Origin: Microcaldota archaeon
GTDB lineage: Archaea; Micrarchaeota; Micrarchaeia; Micrarchaeales; CABMGC01
Direction of reading: 5' to 3'
DNA length: 5,139 nt
Assembly (NCBI GenBank): GCA_030043435.1
Contig: JASHXR010000030.1
Span: forward strand, 1-5,139
Part shown: positions 1 to 4,270 of the stretch, piece after piece
How positions within the stretch are numbered: position 1 is the first letter of the stretch
Layout of the letters: every line of letters starts with the position of its first letter
Made by a program: the position numbers and the translations under genes
The notes under the pieces: generated by a model
What the model was told of the DNA's origin: nothing
Database searches by the model: none
What the model saw: the letters and a program-made list of their open reading frames with translations, nothing else

Positions 1-179
1 GACATCTGCGTGATAAGGTCGCCTGCCTCCCTCTCCTTCTTCGCGTGCATCGCTGTTATCGCCTTTCCCGCCATCCTTATAACTCCGCGCGAGAGCTGCA
101 TCACCGAGTCCATCTGCGACTCAAGCTCCATTATCCGCTTCTCTATCCTCTCCCCGTCCTTTATCATGCTCTCCCTCAT
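1..179 (-). CDS. Translin-family protein, N-terminal part (cut by window edge)
   Basis: An open frame reads from ATG at 179 to the left edge with no stop: 59 codons plus two bases. The peptide is almost wholly alpha-helical and charged. It starts MRESMIKDGERIEKR and continues through LSRGVIRMAGKAITAMHAKK to the edge. The 'LSR..IR.AG.AI.A.H' pattern, after a leading helix rich in E, R and K, is what I know from archaeal translin-like proteins. These are small all-helical relatives of eukaryotic translin/TRAX that bind nucleic acid, and some act as RNases in complexes. Family members are near 200 residues, so roughly two thirds is missing, including most acidic residues that would show whether a TRAX-like catalytic site exists. 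The frame upstream is open back to a TAG at 221-219 but has no other start codon. There is no clear Shine-Dalgarno. It follows ogg by 31 bases and is probably co-transcribed. Family assignment from a fragment is likely, not certain. Confidence 0.72.
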   Translation of the reverse strand, partial: MRESMIKDGERIEKRIMELESQMDSVMQLSRGVIRMAGKAITAMHAKKEREAGDLITQM

Positions 180-210
180 TGGCCTGGCCGTGTCAGCAGG
201 CTCAAACGCA

Positions 211-1080
211 CTACGTGCCTATCTTATTCAGCCTGCCTTGATAGAAGATGTATTGGTTCGCATACCCTGATAAATCCCCCCATCTCCTCTCCGCGAAGCT
301 GTGTATCTGCCTTATGCTCCTCTTCCTGCCTTTGAAGTACTTCGTCTCGACGACCCTCTTGACCCATGTGTCTATTGGGAAGGCCTCGAGCTTCCTGTAT
401 CCGAAGAGGAGGATGCAGTCGGCTACCTTGTCTCCTATGCCGTGGAGCGCTAGGAGGCGCTCCTTCGCCTCTGCGTAATCGAGGTCGTAGAGCTCCCCGA
501 GGTCGACGCGCGTGGAGCACTCCTCGGCCACCCTCTTTATGTACCTGTCCCTGAAGCCTGTGCCGCACCTCCTTATGGCAGAGAGGTCGGCTGACGCCAG
601 CGCCGCCGGTGTCGGGATAAGGTGCATCGTCTCCCCGTCAGGCCGGATCTCCTCGCCGAATGCCTTAGAGAGGTTGCCTACTATGCCGCGTATCCTCTTG
701 ATGTTGTTGAACTGCGAGATTACGAAGCAGAGCACCGTCTCCCACGGGTCGTTCTTTGTGACCCTTAGCCCGCTCAGCTCCGAGATCGCCTGGCTCATGA
801 ACGGGTCAGTGTCTATCCTGGCGTATACGTCCGAGAGGTCCTCGTCCAGCGCGAACCTCTCGACTACCTCCCTCTCCGCAGCGGCCTTGTAGTGCGATTC
901 CGAGCACGAGGACCTGACGCTGCTTACGCAGCCTCGTTTGGAAGCCGAGACGGTGATGCGGCCAAGCTGAGTCGGATATGTAAGTATCTCTGTGGCGCCG
1001 CTCCTCCTGTAATCGGAGTAGAAGGCGAGCGGCTGGCCGCTCATGGCGCTCAGCCCGAGGTCGAAGTCCTTCACCTCCAT
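211..1080 (-). CDS. ogg: OGG1-like 8-oxoguanine DNA glycosylase/AP lyase
   Basis: A 289-residue base-excision repair enzyme expected to excise 8-oxoguanine from DNA and nick the abasic site. The first ~85 residues resemble the OGG N-terminal domain ('DFDLGLSAMSGQPLAF'). The HhH-GPD domain follows, with the helix-hairpin-helix at 210-222 ('LLALHGIGDKVAD'). K218 in GIGDKVADC matches the catalytic Schiff-base lysine of OGG1 (K249), and D237 in FPIDTW matches the conserved catalytic aspartate (D268). 'NNIKRI' at 125-130 and 'GFRDRY' at 175-180 match the segments whose arginines (here R129, R177) contact the orphan cytosine in human OGG1. F124 occupies the place of human N149. The ATG is 8 bases after the glyS stop. 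A good ribosome-binding match, GGAGGT, lies over the last glyS codons, ending 12 bases before the ATG, so translation is likely coupled. Known archaeal OGG classes differ, and the human-like N-terminal domain favours OGG1 over the shorter Ogg2 or AGOG types. Confidence 0.9.
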   Translation of the reverse strand: MEVKDFDLGLSAMSGQPLAFYSDYRRSGATEILTYPTQLGRITVSASKRGCVSSVRSSCSESHYKAAAEREVVERFALDEDLSDVYARIDTDPFMSQAISELSGLRVTKNDPWETVLCFVISQFNNIKRIRGIVGNLSKAFGEEIRPDGETMHLIPTPAALASADLSAIRRCGTGFRDRYIKRVAEECSTRVDLGELYDLDYAEAKERLLALHGIGDKVADCILLFGYRKLEAFPIDTWVKRVVETKYFKGRKRSIRQIHSFAERRWGDLSGYANQYIFYQGRLNKIGT

Positions 1081-1088
1081 CGGATCGC

Positions 1089-2570
1089 CTAGACCTCCGC
1101 GACCCTTGTGAGCCTGAGCGTCTCGCGCAGCCCTTCAGTAGTCGCGCGCACCTGGCTCTTGTCGTCCCTCTTCCTCACCGTCACCTTGCCGTAGTTGTCT
1201 GACTTGCTGTCCACGGTCTCGAAGTCGACGGTTATGCAGTACGGGGTCCCTATCTCGTCCATCCTCGCGTACCTCTTCCCTATCGAGCCGGAGGTATCGT
1301 AGTATATCCTGAAATCCCTTCCAAGTGCGTCGCAGAGCTCTGCGCTCCTCTTCTCGAGCGCCTCGTCCTTCTGCAGCGGGAAGACCGCAGCCGCATAGTG
1401 AGAGAGATGGGTGGGCAGGGAGAAGAGCTCGCGCTCCCCGTCCTTCCTGTGGAAGAGGTCGGTGAGCATCCAGATGTTCCTGTCGACTCCGAAGCTGAGC
1501 TCGAGCACGTGCGGCATGAACCTCCTCCCGTCTATGGACACGGAGAGGTCCTGGCCCGAGCCCTTAGAGTGGGAGGTCAGGTCGTAGTCGCCCCTGTAGT
1601 GCAGCCCGCCGACCTCCCTGAAGCCGTTCCAGCTCCCAACGTCCACCTCGATGTCCATGTGCACCCTGTTGTAGAAGGCCTTGTCGCTGCCGCCCTTCTC
1701 GAGGAACCTGAGCCTCTCCTCGGGAACGTGGAGGACCTTCCTGTAGAACCTGTCTATCATGGCCATATGGTTGACGTAGAAGGCAGGGTAGCCCATCGCG
1801 ACAAGCTCCGCAGGCGTGAACCTGGCCTGCTTCCCTGTGCTGTACGGCACGACGCTGAGCCCGCCCTCGTGAGGAGCTGCCTCGGCTCTATTCCATTCCT
1901 CAGGGTCGAAGAAGATCTGGAGCTCGGCCTGGGTCAGCTCGCGCATCCTGTAGAGCCCCTGCCTCGGCGAGATCTCGTTCCTGTACGCCCTGCCTATTAT
2001 CGCGAGGCCGAGCGGCAGCCTCTTCCTGAGCAGCGTGAACTCCCTGTAGAAGTTGAGATAGACGGACTGCGCGGTCTCCGGACGGAGATAGCCGCTCTCC
2101 TTCTTCTCTGGCCCGAGCGCCACGTCCACCATCATGTTGAAGGCCCGCGGCTCTCCCAGCTCGCCCTTGCACTTCGGGCACCGTATCCCCTTGGCCCTCA
2201 CCGCCTCGCCTATCTGGGCCGCGTCAGCCCCCTCGTTTATCGCGACGCCCAGGTCTGCGAGGAGGACATCGGCGCGGAAGAAGCTCTTGCACTTGGTGCA
2301 CGAGATTATGACATCGTTGAACCTGGAGGCGTGGCCCGAGGCGACAAGGGGCTTCTCGGGCAGCATCGTCGAGCCCTCTATCATGAAGTGGTTCCTCCTC
2401 CCCTCTATGAAGTAGGAGATCCAGAGCTCCTCGAAGCGCCTCTTGAGCGCCGCGCCAAGGTGGCCATAGTCGTAGAGCCCAGATGCGCCTCCGTATATCT
2501 CAGCTGAAGGCCAGAAGAGGCCGACGCGCCTCGCAAAGCCCACGAGCTCCTCGTTATCCATCAATATCAT
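1089..2570 (-). CDS. glyS: Glycyl-tRNA synthetase, archaeal single-chain class II type
   Basis: A 493-residue cytoplasmic enzyme that charges tRNA-Gly with glycine. The N-terminus ('GLFWPSAEIYGGASGLYDYG', 17-36) is the GlyRS signature. Two CxxC pairs (C91/C94, C131/C134) form a probable zinc knuckle. Next come 'RPETAQS' (163-169), class II motif 2 ('YRNEISPRQGLYRMREL', 196-212, with R197 and E199), 'SHSKGSGQDLSV' (333-344) and motif 3 ('LSFGVDRNIWML', 358-369, with R364). Residues ~390-490 are the HGTP-type anticodon-binding domain, including 'GSIGKRYARMDEIGTPYCI'. It is shorter than many archaeal GlyRS proteins, which are often 550-600 residues. Motif 3 reads ELSFGVDR where EPSFGVDR is usual. 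Two ATGs (2570 and 2561) are possible: there is no Shine-Dalgarno and both keep the family N-terminus. The gene heads a likely glyS-ogg-translin transcript behind TATA-like elements at 2596-2620. Confidence 0.97.
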   Translation of the reverse strand: MILMDNEELVGFARRVGLFWPSAEIYGGASGLYDYGHLGAALKRRFEELWISYFIEGRRNHFMIEGSTMLPEKPLVASGHASRFNDVIISCTKCKSFFRADVLLADLGVAINEGADAAQIGEAVRAKGIRCPKCKGELGEPRAFNMMVDVALGPEKKESGYLRPETAQSVYLNFYREFTLLRKRLPLGLAIIGRAYRNEISPRQGLYRMRELTQAELQIFFDPEEWNRAEAAPHEGGLSVVPYSTGKQARFTPAELVAMGYPAFYVNHMAMIDRFYRKVLHVPEERLRFLEKGGSDKAFYNRVHMDIEVDVGSWNGFREVGGLHYRGDYDLTSHSKGSGQDLSVSIDGRRFMPHVLELSFGVDRNIWMLTDLFHRKDGERELFSLPTHLSHYAAAVFPLQKDEALEKRSAELCDALGRDFRIYYDTSGSIGKRYARMDEIGTPYCITVDFETVDSKSDNYGKVTVRKRDDKSQVRATTEGLRETLRLTRVAEV

Positions 2571-2595
2571 CGGGTGCGCGGTCAGCGGTGCCAGG

Positions 2596-2620
2596 CCTAT
2601 AATCCGCTATAAAGGTATAA
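2596..2620 (-). promoter_or_regulatory. TATA-like elements upstream of glyS
   Basis: Read on the minus strand this AT-rich stretch in an otherwise GC-rich gap holds three TATA-like cores: TTATAC (2620-2615), TTTATAG (2613-2607) and ATTATAG (2603-2597). With the usual spacing of about 26-27 bases from TATA centre to start site, the middle element predicts a start near 2583 and the third one near 2574. Both give a leader shorter than 15 bases to the ATG at 2570. Which core is used cannot be told from the sequence. Confidence 0.5.
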
Positions 2621-2640
2621 GAAACAATAACCTCTGAAGG
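2616..2640 (-). terminator. T-rich stretch downstream of rpl10e
   Basis: About 27-50 bases after the rpl10e stop the minus strand turns from GC-rich to T-rich (GGTTATTGTTTCTTATACC). Archaeal polymerase often terminates on T-rich tracts without a strong hairpin, and I see no strong hairpin here. The same bases overlap the proposed glyS promoter, so the T-richness may belong to the promoter instead. Confidence 0.35.
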
Positions 2641-2666
2641 GGCCGGCAGAGCGGGCAGGCGCGACG

Positions 2667-3236
2667 TCAGGCAGCAGCCTGCGCAGTCGCTGTCGAGGGC
2701 GCAACGCCGCTTCCCTGCACCTGCCTCATCGTTATCGTATACGTGCCAGAGAGCTTCTTGGAGGCCCTGCTGAGCGCCTCCCTGGCCACGGCCTTGGCCG
2801 ACATCACTGTCTTGAGCTCGAAGACGGTCTGGCCCTCCCTGACCCTTGCAGCTACCGATGAAGGGCTGCCGAAGGAGAGGGACATCCCCTGCGAGATACG
2901 GTCCGCTCCTGCCCCTGTCGCCCTCTTCTTCTCGCGTATAACGTTATGGGGATATGGTAGGAGCTTGAAGAAGTAGTTCGAGACCAGCTCGCGCTCCAGG
3001 TACTTGTTCGCCACCTGCCTCGCAGCCTCGAGCGAGTTCGACCTCAGCTGCACCCGCTGTTCCGAGACAAGCGAGAGCGCAAGGTCATAGCTGGGCCTGT
3101 TTACGCCCATCTTGAAGATCAGCAGGCTCGTGTGCGGAAGCGCCTTTATGTAGTTCTTCCTCGGCTTCTTGACCGAGTACCTCGCCCAGGCCTGGCTGTG
3201 TATGCCCCTTACGGATCGTGCAGGTCTCAACTTCAT
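2667..3236 (-). CDS. rpl10e: Large-subunit ribosomal protein L10e (uL16 family)
   Basis: A 189-residue structural protein of the large ribosomal subunit. In this family it sits near the tRNA-binding sites between the subunits. The N-terminus MKLRPARS matches the family's RPAR/RPGR start. A central block 'LRSNSLEAARQVANKYLER' (64-82) corresponds to the usual 'IRHNALEAARIAANRYLE'. The signature loop 'RATGAGADRISQGM' (105-118) is followed by 'FGSP..VAARVREGQ' (122-136). Deviations: GMS replaces the common GMR, and SPSSVAARV replaces a GKP.GTAARV-like stretch. The C-terminus ends in a low-complexity tail of A, S, T, G and Q (about 174-189). A GTG at 3245 would add three residues (MVC), but the ATG at 3236 gives the canonical start. 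The promoter is a TATA box at 3308-3315. An 18-codon ORF overlaps the ATG by four bases. Confidence 0.94.
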   Translation of the reverse strand: MKLRPARSVRGIHSQAWARYSVKKPRKNYIKALPHTSLLIFKMGVNRPSYDLALSLVSEQRVQLRSNSLEAARQVANKYLERELVSNYFFKLLPYPHNVIREKKRATGAGADRISQGMSLSFGSPSSVAARVREGQTVFELKTVMSAKAVAREALSRASKKLSGTYTITMRQVQGSGVAPSTATAQAAA

Positions 3237-3289
3237 GCAAACCACTCGTCGTAGCTATGAAAGGATTCGTAGCCGAAGAGCTGTCGCAT
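3233..3289 (-). CDS. Possible 18-residue leader ORF overlapping the rpl10e start
   Basis: ATG at 3289 opens an 18-codon frame encoding MRQLFGYESFHSYDEWFA. Its TGA (3235-3233) overlaps the rpl10e ATG (3236-3234) as ATGA, the classic geometry for translational coupling. The peptide is rich in aromatic residues and histidine (F, Y, F, H, Y, W, F). Twelve of 18 third positions are G or C. The rpl10e TATA box centre lies 22.5 bases before this ATG. That is slightly short, since msrA and msrB show 26.5-27, so the transcript may begin just inside the ORF and lose its start codon. It could therefore be a leaderless leader peptide or chance. I recognise no homologue. Confidence 0.3.
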   Translation of the reverse strand: MRQLFGYESFHSYDEWFA

Positions 3290-3307
3290 ATCTCTTCTCA
3301 GAACGAG

Positions 3308-3315
3308 TATTTAAA
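3308..3315 (-). promoter_or_regulatory. TATA box of rpl10e
   Basis: TTTAAATA on the minus strand (within GTTTTAAATACTC), the same octamer as the msrA TATA box. At 26-27 bases from its centre the predicted start site is near 3285, giving an rpl10e leader of about 50 bases. TTTAAA is symmetric, so the element could also be read on the plus strand, with a start near 3338. I see no gene there. Confidence 0.6.
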
Positions 3316-3343
3316 ACTATCTCCGCATCGTCGGGCCAATGGC

Positions 3344-3409
3344 CTAGACCTCCGGACTCTGGGCAAGGTCCAAGTCCGCCTCAGCGCGCGAGGCCTGCGG
3401 CGAGTCCAT
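3344..3409 (-). CDS. Possible 21-residue ORF directly after msrA, in the msrA frame
   Basis: Three bases (GCC) after the msrA TGA, and in the same frame, an ATG opens 21 codons starting MDSPQASRAEAD and ending LAQSPEV before TAG. Codon positions look coding: G is frequent at position one, and nearly all third positions are G or C, unlike GC-poor msrA but like the other genes here. It could be a tiny gene, the tail of a resident gene whose front was replaced by msrA, or a readthrough extension of MsrA past TGA. GC-rich spacer DNA giving this by chance is also possible. The peptide is acidic with no hydrophobic segment. Confidence 0.27.
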   Translation of the reverse strand: MDSPQASRAEADLDLAQSPEV

Positions 3410-3423
3410 GGCTCAAGCGAGCC
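3410..3423 (-). terminator. Hairpin across the msrA stop codon
   Basis: On the minus strand GGCTC-GCTT-GAGCC forms a perfect 5-bp stem with a 4-base loop, with the msrA TGA in its 3' side. No T-tract follows at once, so it is more likely an mRNA-end stabiliser or a weak pause site than an efficient terminator. It also separates msrA from the GC-rich micro-ORF. Confidence 0.3.
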
Positions 3424-3940
3424 CGAACTCCTTCTTCACCTTGGCTATCTTGGGCTTTATCACGAACATGCAGTAAGGTTGGAAAGGATTGTTCTTGTAG
3501 TAATCCTTATGATAGTCTTCTGACTCGTAGAAGGCATCCAGCTTCTTAACTTCAGTCGCTATCGGTTTGTCATAGTTGGGCTGTATCTTCTTTATGTATG
3601 CCTCTACTGTCTTCCGCTCCACAGCATCAGAATATAGTATGATAGAGCGGTACTGGGAACCCACATCTGCGCCCTGTTGATTGACTGAAGTGGGATCATG
3701 TGCCTTGAAGAATATCTCCAGCAGCTTCTCAAGGCTGACTACTTTTGGATCGTAGTCCACCTTTATGACCTCGGCATGACCAGTAGTCCCGCTGCATACC
3801 TGCTCATATGTCGGATTCTTGGTAGTGCCACCTGCATAGCCTGGCGTTGTCTTGACAACGCCCTTAAACATATCCAGTACAGCCTGAGTACACCAAAAAC
3901 AACCGCCACCGAAGACTATTGATTTTGTGCCTGTTGCCAT
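3413..3940 (-). CDS. msrA: Peptide-methionine (S)-S-oxide reductase MsrA
   Basis: A 175-residue cytosolic repair enzyme that reduces the S epimer of methionine sulfoxide in proteins and free methionine, restored by thioredoxin-like donors. The signature 'FGGGCFWC' puts the catalytic cysteine at C14, with C17 beside it. 'GYAGG' (34-38, Y35), 'CSGTTGHAEV' (49-58, E57) and 'GADVGSQYRS' (90-99, D92, Y97) supply the residues that bind and polarise the sulfoxide in characterised MsrA enzymes. C49 and C157 ('FQPYC') are candidate resolving cysteines. Length is typical for a single-domain MsrA. The position after GCFWC reads TQ where TE is common. By hand count, 3481-3900 is about 47% G+C against 60-68% sampled in neighbouring glyS, pointing to recent transfer from a lower-GC genome. 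The start ATG lies 26.5 bases from a TATA centre with no room for a Shine-Dalgarno, so the message is probably leaderless. Confidence 0.98.
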   Translation of the reverse strand: MATGTKSIVFGGGCFWCTQAVLDMFKGVVKTTPGYAGGTTKNPTYEQVCSGTTGHAEVIKVDYDPKVVSLEKLLEIFFKAHDPTSVNQQGADVGSQYRSIILYSDAVERKTVEAYIKKIQPNYDKPIATEVKKLDAFYESEDYHKDYYKNNPFQPYCMFVIKPKIAKVKKEFGLA

Positions 3941-3962
3941 ATGACCAACTTCGCTGTTGTTT

Positions 3963-3970
3963 TATTTAAA
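3963..3970 (-). promoter_or_regulatory. TATA box of msrA
   Basis: TTTAAATA on the minus strand. Its centre is 26.5 bases upstream of the A of the msrA ATG at 3940, the standard archaeal distance to a transcription start. The predicted start site coincides with the start codon, implying a leaderless transcript. The region between (AAACAACAGCGAAGTTGGTCAT) has no Shine-Dalgarno match. Confidence 0.7.
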
Positions 3971-3973
3971 CGC

Positions 3974-3987
3974 ATGTGTCTGCACAT
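3974..3987. promoter_or_regulatory. Inverted repeat abutting the msrA TATA box (operator candidate)
   Basis: ATGTG-TCTG-CACAT, with perfect 5-base arms and a 4-base spacer, lies three bases upstream of the msrA TATA box. That is the place where the BRE and TFB contact the promoter. A protein bound here would block or assist promoter assembly. Short arms make chance possible. Confidence 0.35.
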
Positions 3988-4011
3988 CGGCAGTCCACCA
4001 TAAGATCCGCA

Positions 4012-4068
4012 GGAATGGGCTGCATTAAACGAAACTTGCGCACAGTTGCGGTTTATGGGGCGCATTCC
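4012..4068. repeat. 57-base concentric imperfect palindrome centred at 4040
   Basis: The outer arms are GGAATGGGCTGCATTAAAC (4012-4030) and GTTTATGGGGCGCATTCC (4051-4068). They pair at 15 of 18 positions with one bulged T and one possible G-U. Inside, AACT (4033-4036) pairs with AGTT (4044-4047) around TGCGCAC. All dyads share a centre near 4040. As RNA it would form a long hairpin on either strand. As DNA it could bind a dimeric protein. It lies 72-128 bases upstream of msrA. Confidence 0.55.
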
Positions 4069-4078
4069 AGGTGGCTGG

Positions 4079-4087
4079 CTTTTATAC
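4079..4087 (-). promoter_or_regulatory. TATA-like element upstream of msrA, distal
   Basis: On the minus strand GCGTATAAAAGCC contains TATAAAA, a good TATA core. A start about 26-27 bases on would fall near 4056, within the 3' arm of the 57-base palindrome, about 115 bases before the msrA ATG. It could be a second msrA promoter with a structured leader, or serve a small RNA. Confidence 0.35.
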
Positions 4088-4112
4088 GCATGAAGCCTGC
4101 CTTGCAACCTGG

Positions 4113-4138
4113 GCGCAAAGAGCGCAAACCTGCGCAAA
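4113..4138. repeat. Three GCGCAAA direct repeats at 9-10 base spacing
   Basis: GCGCAAA occurs at 4113-4119, 4122-4128 and 4132-4138, so copies begin 9 and 10 bases apart, close to one DNA turn. Three more GCGCA pentamers lie nearby at 4038-4042 (the palindrome loop), 4060-4064 (its 3' arm) and 4213-4217. Phased heptamers like this are typical of binding sites for a cooperative regulator, but no regulator gene is in the window. Confidence 0.45.
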
Positions 4139-4160
4139 TTCCGCCTTTTTTCGGTGCAGC

Positions 4161-4174
4161 GAAAAGTATAAATA
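4161..4174 (+). promoter_or_regulatory. Archaeal BRE/TATA-like element facing msrB (plus strand)
   Basis: GAAAAGTATAAATA is close to the archaeal BRE plus TATA consensus. TATAAATA (4167-4174) predicts a plus-strand start near 4197. The transcript would run through the msrB terminator hairpin and antisense into msrB. Read on the minus strand the same bases (TATTTATA) could start RNA near 4143 towards msrA. No ORF with a recognisable product follows in either direction. Confidence 0.4.
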
Positions 4175-4232
4175 ACCCTTTGTGTTCTGGAACCGCCAAA
4201 CGTTATATTTGCGCGCACCAGAAGAAGCAACT

Positions 4233-4260
4233 CCAGGCGCGTGGCGCCTGTCCCGCCTGG
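4233..4260 (-). terminator. Hairpin terminator candidate of msrB
   Basis: CAGGCGC-GTG-GCGCCTG (4234-4250) is a perfect 7-bp inverted repeat 20 bases after the msrB stop. CCAGGCG (4233-4239) can pair instead with CGCCTGG (4254-4260), giving two competing stems. On the minus strand a T-rich run (GTTGCTTCTTCTGG) follows directly, as expected for a hairpin-assisted terminator. Confidence 0.5.
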
Positions 4261-4270
4261 CGCCTCTATC

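Larger units (their letters stand above)
3941..4270. other. 330-base intergenic region between msrB and msrA, no convincing gene
   Basis: This region has lower GC than msrB and carries the msrA promoter, a 57-base concentric palindrome (4012-4068), three GCGCAAA repeats (4113-4138), TATA-like elements on both strands (4079-4087, 4167-4174, about 4202-4209) and the msrB terminator hairpin. Open frames of about 100 codons cross it on both strands. They run over promoter and terminator elements, start in neighbouring signals and encode nothing recognisable, so I do not call them genes. The density of symmetric DNA suggests regulation, a small RNA, or a decayed insertion. The position upstream of GC-poor msrA would fit the flank of an acquired segment. 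Confidence 0.6.

Noticed and set aside
10..270. 86-codon plus-strand frame with a hydrophobic start
   Set aside because: It is antisense to the translin-like gene and the end of ogg. The apparent hydrophobicity is the complement of helical charged codons.
1398..2507. 369-codon plus-strand frame opposite glyS
   Set aside because: It is an antisense shadow of a GC-rich gene, rich in V, E, L, P and R with no domain, while the minus strand encodes an intact GlyRS.
3331..3427. Possible tRNA on the plus strand (TCGGGC at 3331 can pair with GCCCGA at 3421; GGTCCAAGTCC resembles a T arm; a TATA box lies upstream)
   Set aside because: No register gives a D arm, anticodon arm and T arm together. The T-arm-like stem pairs at only two positions, and the 3' part overlaps the msrA coding end.
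3966..4025. 19-codon Cys-containing minus-strand ORF (MQPIPADLMVDCRCADTCV)
   Set aside because: Its stop lies in the msrA TATA box, it has no ribosome site, and the frame overlaps the palindrome arm. Three cysteines alone are not enough.
3916..4230. 104-codon minus-strand frame from the spacer into msrA
   Set aside because: It crosses the msrA promoter and overlaps msrA in another frame, with no motif or ribosome site.
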